Positions 25,463 through 35,213 of a DNA stretch of 64,000 bases are shown piece by piece; the stretch's first letter is position 1; the number at the start of each line of letters is the position of its first letter. The DNA lies in the NCBI GenBank assembly GCA_032173965.1, contig JAVUNC010000019.1:15988234-16052233 (forward strand), given 5' to 3'. The DNA is from Sitta carolinensis. Its lineage: Eukaryota > Chordata > Aves > Passeriformes > Sittidae. A program made the translations under genes and the position numbers. A model generated the notes under the pieces. The model was not told the origin of the DNA, did no database searches, and saw nothing but the letters and a program-made list of their open reading frames with translations.

Positions 25463-25781
25463 GCTCAGCTGCCTCACCATAGCCCTCACCAGGGCTGCAG
25501 AGGAGTCCCAGCTCTGGTTCCTGGAGCACCTCCTGCCCCTCCTTCTGCACTGACCTTGGGGTCCCTGTGTTGTTCCCTGACATGTTCTCTCCTCCTGCTC
25601 TTCTCTGACTAGAAAAAACCCAGCATGCCCTTTATTTTGATTTTCTTCTAAAATATGTTATCACAGAGGTGTTACTAGCCTCTCTAATTGTCCCAGCCTT
25701 GGCCAGCAGTGTGTCCATTTTCAGACCCATCAGGGATTGTCTCTGCTGGATATGGTGGAATCTTCCAGCAGCCTCTCACTG

Positions 25782-26227
25782 TGATGCCTTAAGTTTTTAG
25801 CTTTTGTATTTTTTAGATTCTGTGCTGTTTGGTGGGTAGTTTTAGCTTTCATATTAAGTGCTACTAAGCTCTCTTCTCCAAACAGATAGACAAAACAATT
25901 CCTTCTCTAGGTGGATACCAAGGACAACTTTTAGGCCCTAGAATGAAAACAATGGTGAAGTGAGAAGAACAAACAAGAAGGATGGAGCTTCATAACCTGA
26001 AGCTAAGGATGGACAATTATTCTAATATGCTGATGGACCAGAATGTATAAAAGTGTGAGACCTTGTGATCAGTTGTCCATTTTGTGACCATTTTGGGTTC
26101 ACTTTGGGTGTGGCCCAGCCAGGCTCTTGTGCTGCCCAGGTGTGCCCAGTGAGGCCTTTTAAAAAATCCCTGCTTTATCCCTTTGCTCTGCTGGGCTCTG
26201 CTCCAGGTCAGCCTCTAGAAGGCATCA
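25782..26227 (+). mobile_element. Solo LTR of an endogenous retrovirus (type A, copy 2), nested
   Basis: 446 bp with perfect TGATGCC/GGCATCA terminal inverted repeats, homologous throughout to 4532-4980. A TATAAAAG box is at 26046-26053. The polyadenylation signal of copy 1 (AATAAA) is changed here to AAAAAA around 26162, so this copy has lost its canonical signal. It interrupts an older minus-strand LTR. The flanks CACTG and CCAGG do not form a target duplication, so either a duplication has decayed or the insertion was followed by rearrangement. Confidence 0.9.
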
Positions 26228-26300
26228 CCAGGAGCCACCTCTGTGTCCCCCCTGCTACCAAAACCCACTCTGGGCAAAACCAACCCCCCTGCACCCTGCC

Positions 26301-27756
26301 ATGGCCTCACAGAGCCAGCAAACCCTCCCGTGGCAAACCACTTGTAAAGGATATTGCTGGAAATGCAAATGGAAGTGTAGCAGGCAGGAGGGGGACATTT
26401 GAAGGGAGTCTTGGATATCTAACCCGGTTGGAAAAGACAGCTTGGGTAGGAAGCTAATTGGGAGCCATGGGAAAAGCCTTCCCAGCTGCAGGCAGCAAAG
26501 CAGCTCAGGGAGAAAGGAGCTACAGGTTTTTTGCAAGAAAAAGCTGACTGTTAAATTGAGTATAGTGCTGATGGTAAATGCATTTAATCACCAAATTATA
26601 TATCTATAAAAAAAGTACAACAGAGAAAAAGAAGAAGAAAATATGTGTCAAGCTTTCTGGGCCTTTTTCACTTTTCTAGGAAAAATTTTCTTCCAGTACA
26701 TTGGCAGATACAGCATAGGTGGGAATGTTTTCACCTAAATAATTGCCAGTAGGCTGTAGCAATTAATTTTCTTATTTTTATTTTTCAATAAGAAAGAAAC
26801 TAAATACTGAGAGTTATTTAGTAAAAATGATGGTCAGGACAATGGTTCTGCTTCGTAACAATGTGATTTTTTTTTAATACACATGAAAACAATTCTTATA
26901 GCTCCACATCCTGAAAAAGAATTGTTTATTCTGTAGAAAAAAGATAAAGATTCACCATTAAATTTCTGGCATGACCTTCATTATTAAATCTCTGCTGTGC
27001 AGAAAGCAACAGACACTTTTAAGGCACTTACTGGCAACTTCAGCTGCCTCTACTCTCGAATTCTTCAGCCCCAAAAAGCAAGACTGACATCAAAACCAGG
27101 GAAAAAAAGATCATGAAAGGAATGAAGAGGTCCTTCTGGGTACAGAAGTCAGCTTAAAAAGCTGGACCCTCCAGTCAGTGTGAGTCATGCATTTAACAAC
27201 TGCAGTGACTTTTAATTAAGTGGGGAAGGATTGCACTTATTTTCACAAGAAAGCAACATTTGGAAAGTGATAACAGAGCAAAATGGGGCATAGAAATAGA
27301 GGAGCAAAGAGCAGGGTAGGAAGGTAGCAAGAGAGGATTTCACAGTGAAATTCTTCTTGAAGGCTCACTGTAAATATTATCCCTGTCCAGTTGGGGGAGG
27401 TTTCTTGTGGTCCTTTTGACAAATCATCATTTTTTCTTGTGGTCATCAAAATATGTTTCAAAAGATTTAATTTTTCTTTTTCATGTGATTCCAACTCAGA
27501 AGTTTGGCTTGAGCCCTGCTTCTTTGGAAGGCTAGCAAATCCCATTTTTGCCTTTGGTCAGGCCAATGTTGGGCTGATGGGGAAGTGGATGGACAGTGAG
27601 TAGGGCATTGTGCACACCTGTGTGTTGACAGCAGAGAAGAGAAAAGTCACTCCTGTGCCTGCATTAGGGACTTAGGGAAGCTTGGGATGGTCCCACAAGC
27701 AGGGACAGGGGGGTCTTCAAATTATCTCATGTGCCCAAATTAAGAGGCAGACACAG
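26301..27756. other. Unique A/T-rich non-coding DNA
   Basis: No gene or clear repeat. A 130-codon plus frame (26065-26457) spans the LTR end and is not supported. Poly-T and poly-A runs of 7-9 bases occur at about 26868 and elsewhere. Confidence 0.6.
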
Positions 27757-28032
27757 AGTGGTTGTTGGGGTCTTCTCCCCTATAAGAAGAGCTAGGACAA
27801 GAGGAAATGGCTTCGAGGTGCACCAGGGGATCTTTAGATTGGCTCTCAGGGAAAATTCCTTCACTGAAAGGATTGATAGGCATTGACACAGGCTGCCCAG
27901 GGGAGGGATGGGGTTCCCAGCCCTGAGGTATTTAAACGCCACGTGGTGCCTGGGGGCATGAGCTCCTGGTGAGCCTGCCAGTGCTGGGTAATGGCTGGGC
28001 TCCAAGATCCCCGAACGATTCTGTGACTGTGG
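27757..28032 (+). repeat. CR1 LINE 3' region fragment
   Basis: The CR1 3' text is readable in order: AGGACAAGAGGAAATGGCTTC, TTCCTTCACTGAAAGG, ACAGGCTGCCCAGGGGAGGG, GAGGTATTTAAACGCC, CAGTGCTGGGTAATGGCTGG and the ACGATTCTGTGACTGTGG end. This corresponds to the subfamily with 'aggtgtttaagaggcg'-type text. About 275 bp, truncated at the 5' end, and quite diverged. It carries no reading frame for the LINE protein. Confidence 0.9.
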
Positions 28033-29033
28033 AGAAAGAAGAGTGATGCAGAGCACTCACCCTGGGAAGCTGGCTGTACTAGACAGGCACCTGTAATTGA
28101 GATGATGTGAAGATGAAACCTGCCCCTCGTGTTACACAGTTAAGGCGAGGGCACGCCTTTGACCACCCGACTGAGCGAGGTGGCAGCACATCCACTGCTA
28201 ACTGCAGTAACACATCAAGCCTTGGCTTGCTTCACCAACATCCTGGAAAGAAATCACCTTGTGGGATGGGAGAGCAGCCACTAGGTGGGATAACAGCCTA
28301 GCAGGCAAAGTGCCTGGGAGATGAACGCACCCAGCCTTGGGCCAGCATCGCCCACGGGGGTCCCACGATTAAACCCTGTGCTCAGTGTCACACCTGCCTC
28401 GGCCAGGGAGCAGGTTTAGGAGACCTCAACATGTCTTGAAATATTCATATGTGTCCTCTGTTATTGCTCAGTTCACATTAAAGTGTTTTTATAGCTGTAT
28501 TATTTCATAGTTCCATAACTGAATTTGCCACATTTTCGAACATCCTAGCAGGGTTGTTTCAGAGCTCGAGCAGAAACTGTAATACCATAGTAAAAGAAAT
28601 GGACAAAACACTTGAAATCAATGAATCTGGCTTACTTTGCATCAGAAGGAATTTGACCTATAGATTTCTCTCCTATGCTTAATAAGGAGTAAGGAAAAAA
28701 GAAGTGAAGAGTCCCATTTTAATATTTACCACACGTCTTTCATGCATCCTTAATGGCATTGTTTATAAAAAATGCATTAACTGTTCAGTTTTGCTTCAGG
28801 CAGGGGGGACCCTTTACAGAATAGGCAGCTTAATTTGGATCTTAACAATGACAATGTTCCACAAATTAATGTATCTGGGAGACGAACTCCTGAGCAAAGA
28901 GGTACAAGCAGGAGCTTGGCCTTTGCACGTGAATATTCTTCAGGAGAAAGGAAGAGGGTTTGTTTTCTCCTTACAGTTTAAAGTAGATCAGAAAGCTCCC
29001 CAAAAGAGCAGGAGGGAAGCCAACTGCTGTAGG
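28033..29033. other. Unique non-coding DNA
   Basis: No gene. The part at about 28430-28560 (ATTCATATG, TTATTTCATAGTTCC, CGAACATCC) is A/T-rich, low in CpG and could be a short conserved element, on weak grounds. Confidence 0.5.
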
Positions 29034-29622
29034 GCATGTAGTGGCAGGACAAGGGGGAATGGCTTCAACTGTCAGAGGGCAGGGTCAGATGAAATATTAG
29101 GAAGGAATTCTTCCCTATTAGGGTGCTGAGGTGTTACTGTGATGTAGATAGAAACACACAGTAACACACACAACAGGTGTTCAGACAGAGAAGAAGAAAG
29201 GAAGAAATCTCGTTTATTGTTGACTTTGTATCTATAAGTTTCTGCACAGTGATCAGAGATTGGACAGAGAAGTTACCACCTCTCCATCTTCACTGGTCAC
29301 TTGAGAAGTTCATCAGGTGATATCTTTTACAGAGGAATGCAAACATGATTCTTGTTTATCTTACAATTCATGAGAACTGACTCCACTATACTAAAACAGA
29401 TCAGAAGGCTGATTTTCAGGGACAACACTGAGGCACTGGCACGGGTTGCCCAGAGAAGCTGTGGCTGCCCCTGGATCCCTGGAAGTGTCCAAGGCCAGGC
29501 TGGATGGGGCTCTGAGCAACCTGGGATAGGGGAAGGTGTCCCTGCTTAGGGCAGGGGGGTTGGAACTGGATGGTCCTTAATGTCCATTCATGACCAAACC
29601 ATTCCATGATTCTGTGACATAA
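29034..29622 (+). repeat. CR1 LINE 3' region, interrupted by a solo LTR
   Basis: The 5' piece (29034-29131) reads GTGGCAGGACAAGGGGGAATGG and AATATTAGGAAGGAATTCTT. The 3' piece (29428-29622) resumes with GAGGCACTGGCACGGGTTGCC, AGGCTGGATGGGGCTCTGAGC, the TGGAACTGGATGGTCC region and CATGATTCTGTG. The two pieces join at CTGAGG, which is present on both sides of the inserted 296-bp LTR. Removing the insert restores a continuous CR1 text. Confidence 0.92.
29132..29427 (-). mobile_element. 296-bp solo LTR with perfect 6-bp target duplication
   Basis: The termini are TGTTACTG and GGGACAACA (TGTT/AACA inverted). CTGAGG flanks it at 29126-29131 and again at 29428-29433, an exact 6-bp target-site duplication. 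A polyadenylation signal AATAAA lies on the minus strand at about 29213-29218, placing the sense strand as minus. A 6-bp duplication is typical of the ERVK (class II) group. There is no internal retroviral sequence, so it is a solo LTR formed by LTR-LTR recombination. Confidence 0.93.
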
Positions 29623-32528
29623 AGTAAGGCCTGGTAAAAACCACCATCTTACAAACAAACATAGAGTTTTGGGTTTCCCTTTCTCAGATTTTCATATATG
29701 GAATTGTGGTTCCCCTTATTTCTCTCTGCACAAGAAGGCTTTGTACAAGAGGGTAGGGATTGGTTGCCCCAAACCCAATTATCAATTACCCTCACATTTA
29801 CCCTCTCCCAGGAGCTTCTATGACACTGCAAACCTTGCTTCTATTGACAGGTTGCCATAAAAAACCCAAACATATAAGCAATTAGAGTCCATGTAAGAAA
29901 AGGCCTTACACCGATGCTTCCGCTTGACTTTGCCAGGTAACAAAGTGATTTCTGCAGGTTAACAATTTAGTGATAATTTGACCATATACGTATGTAATAC
30001 ATAGTTATGCATCCATAGTACTTTGATAACAGTGAAGAGGCTCATTTGGCAGGGGGAGGCTGAAAATGCCTCCTACTTGAGTTAAGGATCAAGCATCTGT
30101 AATCCTAAGGAAAACGCACGAGTGAAATATTAATAAATCCCAGGCAAATCCCAAGCAAGCAGCACAATACCAAGGCAAGCACATTTCTTTCAACCATAAT
30201 CCTGTTCTGCAAAAGCAGTCTGAGGATATAGGGGTTGTTTAAGATGTCAGGGGGGGGGTGTGAATAGATCACTCTGACAACTAAATTAAAGATGAAAAAT
30301 ATTTTTGGGCATCACAGCATTGACATCGCTTCCAATGAGAGCCTCACCTGCCTCTGAATCTCAAATAGTAAAGATTATGGATCAGCATGGAAAGAATATT
30401 CTGGATGATCCAATGTACCTTTTGGTGTGCAGAAGAATGAATTTGATTTTGTAGCATTTTCAAAAGGATTTAGAATTACAAAACTGAATCAGAATTATTT
30501 TTGTGTATGAAGCAATAAAAATGAGAGATACCCTACTAAGCCTGGATTGCCAAAGTCCTCGCTAGAAAACAACCATGTATTAACAATTTTCAAACACAGA
30601 GCCACAACAAGATAAGTGTAGCAGGAAGGAATCATCATAACACTTCGGAAACTGCTGCTGGCACTGGCTGCTGTAATTTCTCACTTGTAACAATCAGGCA
30701 TTATAAGGGAACTTGCACTTTGGAAAGAACCAGCTCTGTCTCTTACACTGTGACAAGTCAGGCTCAGCTAAAAATAGCAACCAGCAAGGAAAAAAAAAGA
30801 AATGCAAAGTACAAAGGACTTGACAAAGTCCTTTGGTCCCCACTAATTTCAGCTGAAAATGCCCAGAGAGCCACGCACGCTGCCGGACACCACGAAGGGC
30901 ACCAGACCCACACAGGCTCGTGGTCCAAAGAAAAGCTGCAGAGTTTGAGCAATGGACACAAACTCAGCCTGGCTGTGCCCCCTCCTCAGCACCACTCTGC
31001 TCCTCCTCCCCCTCACACCTCGGTTTGTTACGAGATCGTTTGGGGGGTGTGGGTTAAGAGCTGGGGATTTTGGGGATCCAGGAGCTCTGACAGGCTGAGG
31101 AGGCACGTGCAGGTGTCACAGGAGACCAGCCTCTGGCGTGAGCCTGAGCCCTGATGTGCTCACACCACGAGGGCACCTTCTAATCCTGCTCAGCATGGAG
31201 GTGTCACTCACCCAGCTAAAGGACACGGGAGAGCCCCGGAACAGGGACCCTCTCTGGTGGCAAGGTTTCGTGCTGTTTCTTTAATTTTTTGTCTGGCAAG
31301 TGAAATGTATTCCACCAGAAGGTGGGAAAGGACTTGGAACAAAATTGATCTTGGCTGAGCAAACATTTGACAACGTTCTGTGGGAAACAACCATCTGTCT
31401 TGGGAGATATCAACTCCAGGAGATATTGATGGCACTAAAAATATCTGCCTTAGTCCGCAGTCCCACGGCATTCGGCTTTCAAGCGTGGAAAGCTTCAATC
31501 CTTCAGCAGTAAACCTTTCTATTTGTTTTTATTTTTGGTGTGTTGACTTACCAGGTGGGGAATGAAAGGCTCTGGTTTGTTCAAGAGCAGCCACACAAGT
31601 TTCTGGTGCCTGGAATGAGTGGAAACTAGAGAGGAGCTGCAGAGAGATAATTAATATGGATTAAATGGGAAAAGGGCTTTGTGCTCTGCTTCACAAGTAC
31701 AGACCGTACACAGAGATGGATGTCTCTGTCTCAGAAGAGCTTCCTGGAGCAGTTTGGCAGGCTGGTTTCTTCTGAGAAACATGAGAGGAGAGAAAAAAAA
31801 AAAAAAAAAGAAGTACTCTTTGAAAGTAACTTTAAAAACATACCGTGAATTCCAAACAGCTCTTCCCTCCTCACTGACAAAGAGGCTAACAGATTTATTG
31901 AAACTGAGAAACAGTCCCCATCCCATGAATCATTAAGATTTAGACCATTTCACCTTCCATGAGTCACTAAAAATCAAAATAATCCAAAGTTTTACAAGGG
32001 AAAAGGGAAGATGGAGTAACTTAACTTCTCCAGTGGATGTTCTGCACAGAAGCTGTCACATGCATTTTTGTATCTGTAATTTGCTGGCCTCCTGCTGCCC
32101 AGGCAGGTGCTTTTCCATGGGCCTGTGAAGTAAAGAAATAGTTATTTTTACCACAAACTGGAGCTCTTACTCCAGGATATATTCCCTTTTCTTTGAAAAG
32201 GCAGTCTCTTGGCCATCAGGGGTCTCTGTAGGGAATATCAGAGAAGAGAGGATTACAGCAAAAGCCTTGAGTTGTTCTTCCATACCTGCTCCAGTGTCTC
32301 TTGCCCACCCCACCTGTGATTTGTGCCAACTCCCCACCACAGCCACACCAACACCCACACCTCCTCACAAAGAGCTCCAGCTGCAGCAGGGACGAGATCC
32401 TCACCCACAGCAACAACCTGCACTCTGCTCTTTAAATCCCTACCCCATCATATATCCTGGCATAGTTTTTAGGGTTGGTTGTTCTGGGGTTTATTTCATT
32501 TTCTGTTGTTTTTCTCCTTTTGGGAGAG
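29623..32528. other. Unique non-coding DNA
   Basis: No gene recognised. Contains GGGGGGGGG at about 30250 and a 17-base A run at 31793-31809. A 144-codon plus frame (30720-31154) is compositionally mixed and has no known domain. Confidence 0.55.
31793..31809. repeat. Poly-A tract, 17 bases
   Basis: An uninterrupted A run preceded by GAGAGGAGAG. No upstream gene-like sequence marks it as a processed pseudogene tail. Confidence 0.9.
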
Positions 32529-33200
32529 TGTCTGAGTTTGGTTTAGGGTTGTTGGCCAGGAGAGCCACTAACAAGTGCCATGCACTCCTGCCAAGAGCAG
32601 GGACAATGATCCTTCCTGCTGACACCCCCTGCCTGCAGGGACTTGGAACCCCGGACACAGAGAATTTCAGGCTTTCTGTGCTGACAGAAAATGATCCACA
32701 GACACACTGCATTTGACTTGAAGCCATGGGAGAGGCTTCCAAAACTGAGTGATAGCACTGAGTCTGTGAGTGTGGGGTTGAATAGAAGTGTGTTATATCA
32801 CAGGGTGGAAAATTTAGAAATTAAGGTAGATAGTCATAATAGGTATGTAACAAGATGGAGAGTTTAAAGCATCTTCTTCTTTCCTTCTTCTTTTCTTCTC
32901 TTCTTCCTCTTCTTCTTCTCCTCCTTCTTCTCCTTCTTTGTCACAAGTTTGGGTGATTTTGTGTAATTAGTTTAAAAAGTCCACAGTGCAGGACATGGGT
33001 GGCTAGTTATTGAGTTAAAAGTTAAATAAGTTTGTTGGGAGCTCATAATTGAATAGTTTAGGCTTAAAAAGACCTTAAAACTTCACTCTGTACTCCATTT
33101 TTGCCTTATTCACTTAGCTTACAGAAGCACTCATGGCCAGTGAGGCTGTAACTCAAATAAAAACCAATAAACATCAAAATCCAAACAAAAAATTCTGCCT
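32529..33200 (+). mobile_element. ERV-derived element (LTR-like), plus strand
   Basis: From TGTCTGAGTTTGG (32529) to about 33200 the text (GTTGAATAGAAGTGTGTTAT, the CTT-rich tract, AGTCCACAGTGCAGGACAT, AACTCAAATAAAAACC) resembles a passerine LTR that I recall. It has AATAAA at about 33157-33162 near its 3' end, supporting plus orientation. The termini are not certain and no target duplication is visible. Confidence 0.5.
32872..32939 (+). repeat. 68-bp uninterrupted pyrimidine tract
   Basis: Every base from 32872 to 32939 is C or T, mainly CTT and CCT triplets. It lies inside the ERV-like element. Long pyrimidine tracts can form intramolecular triplex DNA; that is general knowledge, not shown here. 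Confidence 0.95.
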
Positions 33201-34883
33201 GTTGTACTTTTAATCCTGGCCCTGAAAAGAAAAACCAGATAAACCAAAAAGATTCAGCACACAGTAAAGCCACAGTGACTGCCCACTGTGAACCCTGGGG
33301 TCGGATCCACCTTCTCCACCTTTAGTGCCTGCCAGAGAGGATCTCTGTTCTGTGGCATTCCCATGGGAATCCAGGCAGAATGCCTTGCAGAAGGATGACT
33401 GTTCAGCAGACTCATGTGATGAAAAGAAATAATGCTAAATTCAGCCAGATACTGCAGTGATGGAGGTGGAAAATGCAATGGCTGCTTCATCCAGACACAC
33501 TCAGGTGGGGTAAAGGGAAGAGGGTGCTCCAGTAAAGAAAAGGAGAATTCCCACTTCTGGAGTTTGGGGGACAAACCCACAATAAAACACTTCAGGAAAC
33601 AGTAGCTCTGTGGAATAGTGATTGTTACACATCAGGGAAAAGGGAGTCAGGGTTTGTTTCCTGGGCAACTGGGGAACCACAGAGATACTGGATCACAGTT
33701 AAGAAAGTGGAAACTCCTGAAATAGGGAGGCAAGAAAGAGAAGGGATTTCTTCCTGTAGATACGGCATGAGAAGGAGAAAAAAAGGCTAATAGGATGCAT
33801 GCTCTTTAATGTGCTTTTTTTTTAAAGTTGGGTTTATTTGCATGACAGCTCTGAAATAGGACAAAGTACAGAGAAGGGCAATGCTGCATAATGTGAATGA
33901 GGAAAAGGAAGTGTTTGGCTTTTTCATTTAAATGCATGAAAATCTCTGTGAGGTCTGTGTGTGTGGAGAGGAGGGGCATGAATTTAGAAAAATTATGCTG
34001 AAGTAAATGATGCCTCCAGTGAGAGAACAAACTCAAGCTGAAGGCTCATAAGCACAGCCGAAATTAGAAACTGTGCTAATAGTCCCAAGCTGTGTTTCAG
34101 GTTGATGCTGAGTGGGGGCACTCACTCAACCAACACGTCAGCAAGACAGAATTTAATACCAGAAAATCCTCTGTAGTTCTTTGGAAGTGAAAAGTGAGGG
34201 TACAGTCACAGGGACCTGGCTATAAGGATGGGATGGAGACAACTGCTGTGGAATGCACCTGCCCATCCCCAGGGATCTCCTGCCCCCTCTGAGGTGGGAG
34301 TCCATGGGTGGAGAGATGCCAAACTGCCTCTAAGAGCCTTGTCCTGCTGATCATCTCTGCCTGCCCCATCCCACTCTTTTCCACTGGCACTGCCCTGCAA
34401 GGGAAGGATCCAAAGTGGCTTATTAGGGAAATGGAAATCAGAGGAATGGAAAACCAGTAGGTTCAGGCCTGAACATACCTGTGTAGGGGGCAGACACCCC
34501 AGAGTGAAGGGATGTGGAGGTTTGGGGGTGGGAGAGGAGGCTTGGCTTCCTGCTCAGGGGTGCCACAGAGCCCTCAATCTGTCCCCCACCACCAGGGCTG
34601 GCTGCCACCCGAGCTCTGGGTGCCCTCCTCCATCCTCCACTGGGCTGTGTGCTAAGGGAAACTTTGAGGGTGACACACAGGGAGAAAACACTTGAGAGAC
34701 ACTGGACTGCTGCTCAGGGCCAGAAGATATCGGTGGTGCCTTAGCAGCAGGAGATCTTGCTGGCTTTATATCACTCCCCCAGATGTCCAAACACAACAGG
34801 TCTCCTTTCAGCATCTGAGGGGAGATCATCAAAACTCACAAAGCACAGGCTGGTGTGAAAAGAAAGGAAATGAAAATCATGGA
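33201..34883. other. Unique non-coding DNA
   Basis: No gene recognised. A G/C-richer part (34500-34700) carries overlapping frames under 100 codons on both strands that are not supported. Confidence 0.55.
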
Positions 34884-35105
34884 GGCATAGAATGGCATGG
34901 GTTAGAAGGGATCCTAAAGATTATCCCATCCCAGCCCTGTGCTATGGACAAGGACAACTTCCACAAGGCCAGGTTGCTCAGAGCCCCATCCAGCCTGGCC
35001 TTGAACACTTCCAGGGATGGGGCATCCACAGCTTCTCTGGGTAACCTGTGCCAGGGCCTCACCACCCTCACAGAGAATTTCTTCCTAATACTTAATCCTT
35101 AGATA
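34884..35105 (-). repeat. CR1 LINE 3' fragment
   Basis: Plus-strand text GCATAGAATGGCATGGGTTAG, AGGTTGCTCAGAGCCCC, TCCAGCCTGGCCTTGAAC, ATGGGGCATCCACAGCTTCT, CTCACCACCCTCACAGAGAA and TTTCTTCCTAATA is the exact order of the reverse-complemented CR1 3' region. It is one of the least diverged CR1 copies in the window. It is 5'-truncated, non-coding and on the minus strand. Confidence 0.95.
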
Positions 35106-35177
35106 ACTCCTTATTCCCAAATCTCCAAAAACCAAATGAATGAAGGCATTTACATTTACATTTGATGTAAGGAACTC

Positions 35178-35213
35178 TTCTTTACATTGAGAACATGTTC
35201 TTAATGTAAAGAA
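35178..35213. repeat. 36-bp near-perfect palindrome
   Basis: The left half (35178-35195) and right half (35196-35213) are reverse complements at 17 of 18 positions, with no spacer. The single mismatch is at 35189 (G) against 35202 (T). The centre AGAACATGTTCT is a perfect 12-bp palindrome made of two steroid-receptor half-sites without the usual 3-bp spacer. It lies 73 bp beyond a CR1 fragment. Confidence 0.93.

Larger units (their letters stand above)
24600..26300 (-). mobile_element. Old long ERV LTR, minus strand, split by a younger LTR
   Basis: The plus-strand text (GGCAAAACAGGCTCAGCTTA near 24616, 'ttccacaggagacaattccat' near 24839, CTCCAGCGTGGGTCC near 24867, CACCTCCTGCCCCTCCTTCTG near 25529, TTATCACAGAGGTG near 25659) is what I recall as the antisense of a common long passerine LTR. 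In sense orientation (minus) it has AATAAA at the complement of 24650-24655. Its text resumes after the nested LTR at 26228 (AGGAGCCACCTCTGTG). Its middle has become a minisatellite. The outer limits are approximate and the family name is not asserted. Confidence 0.65.

Noticed and set aside
35190..35201. Glucocorticoid/androgen response element
   Set aside because: Half-sites AGAACA and TGTTCT are present but with zero spacing instead of three bases, so the canonical dimer site is not formed.
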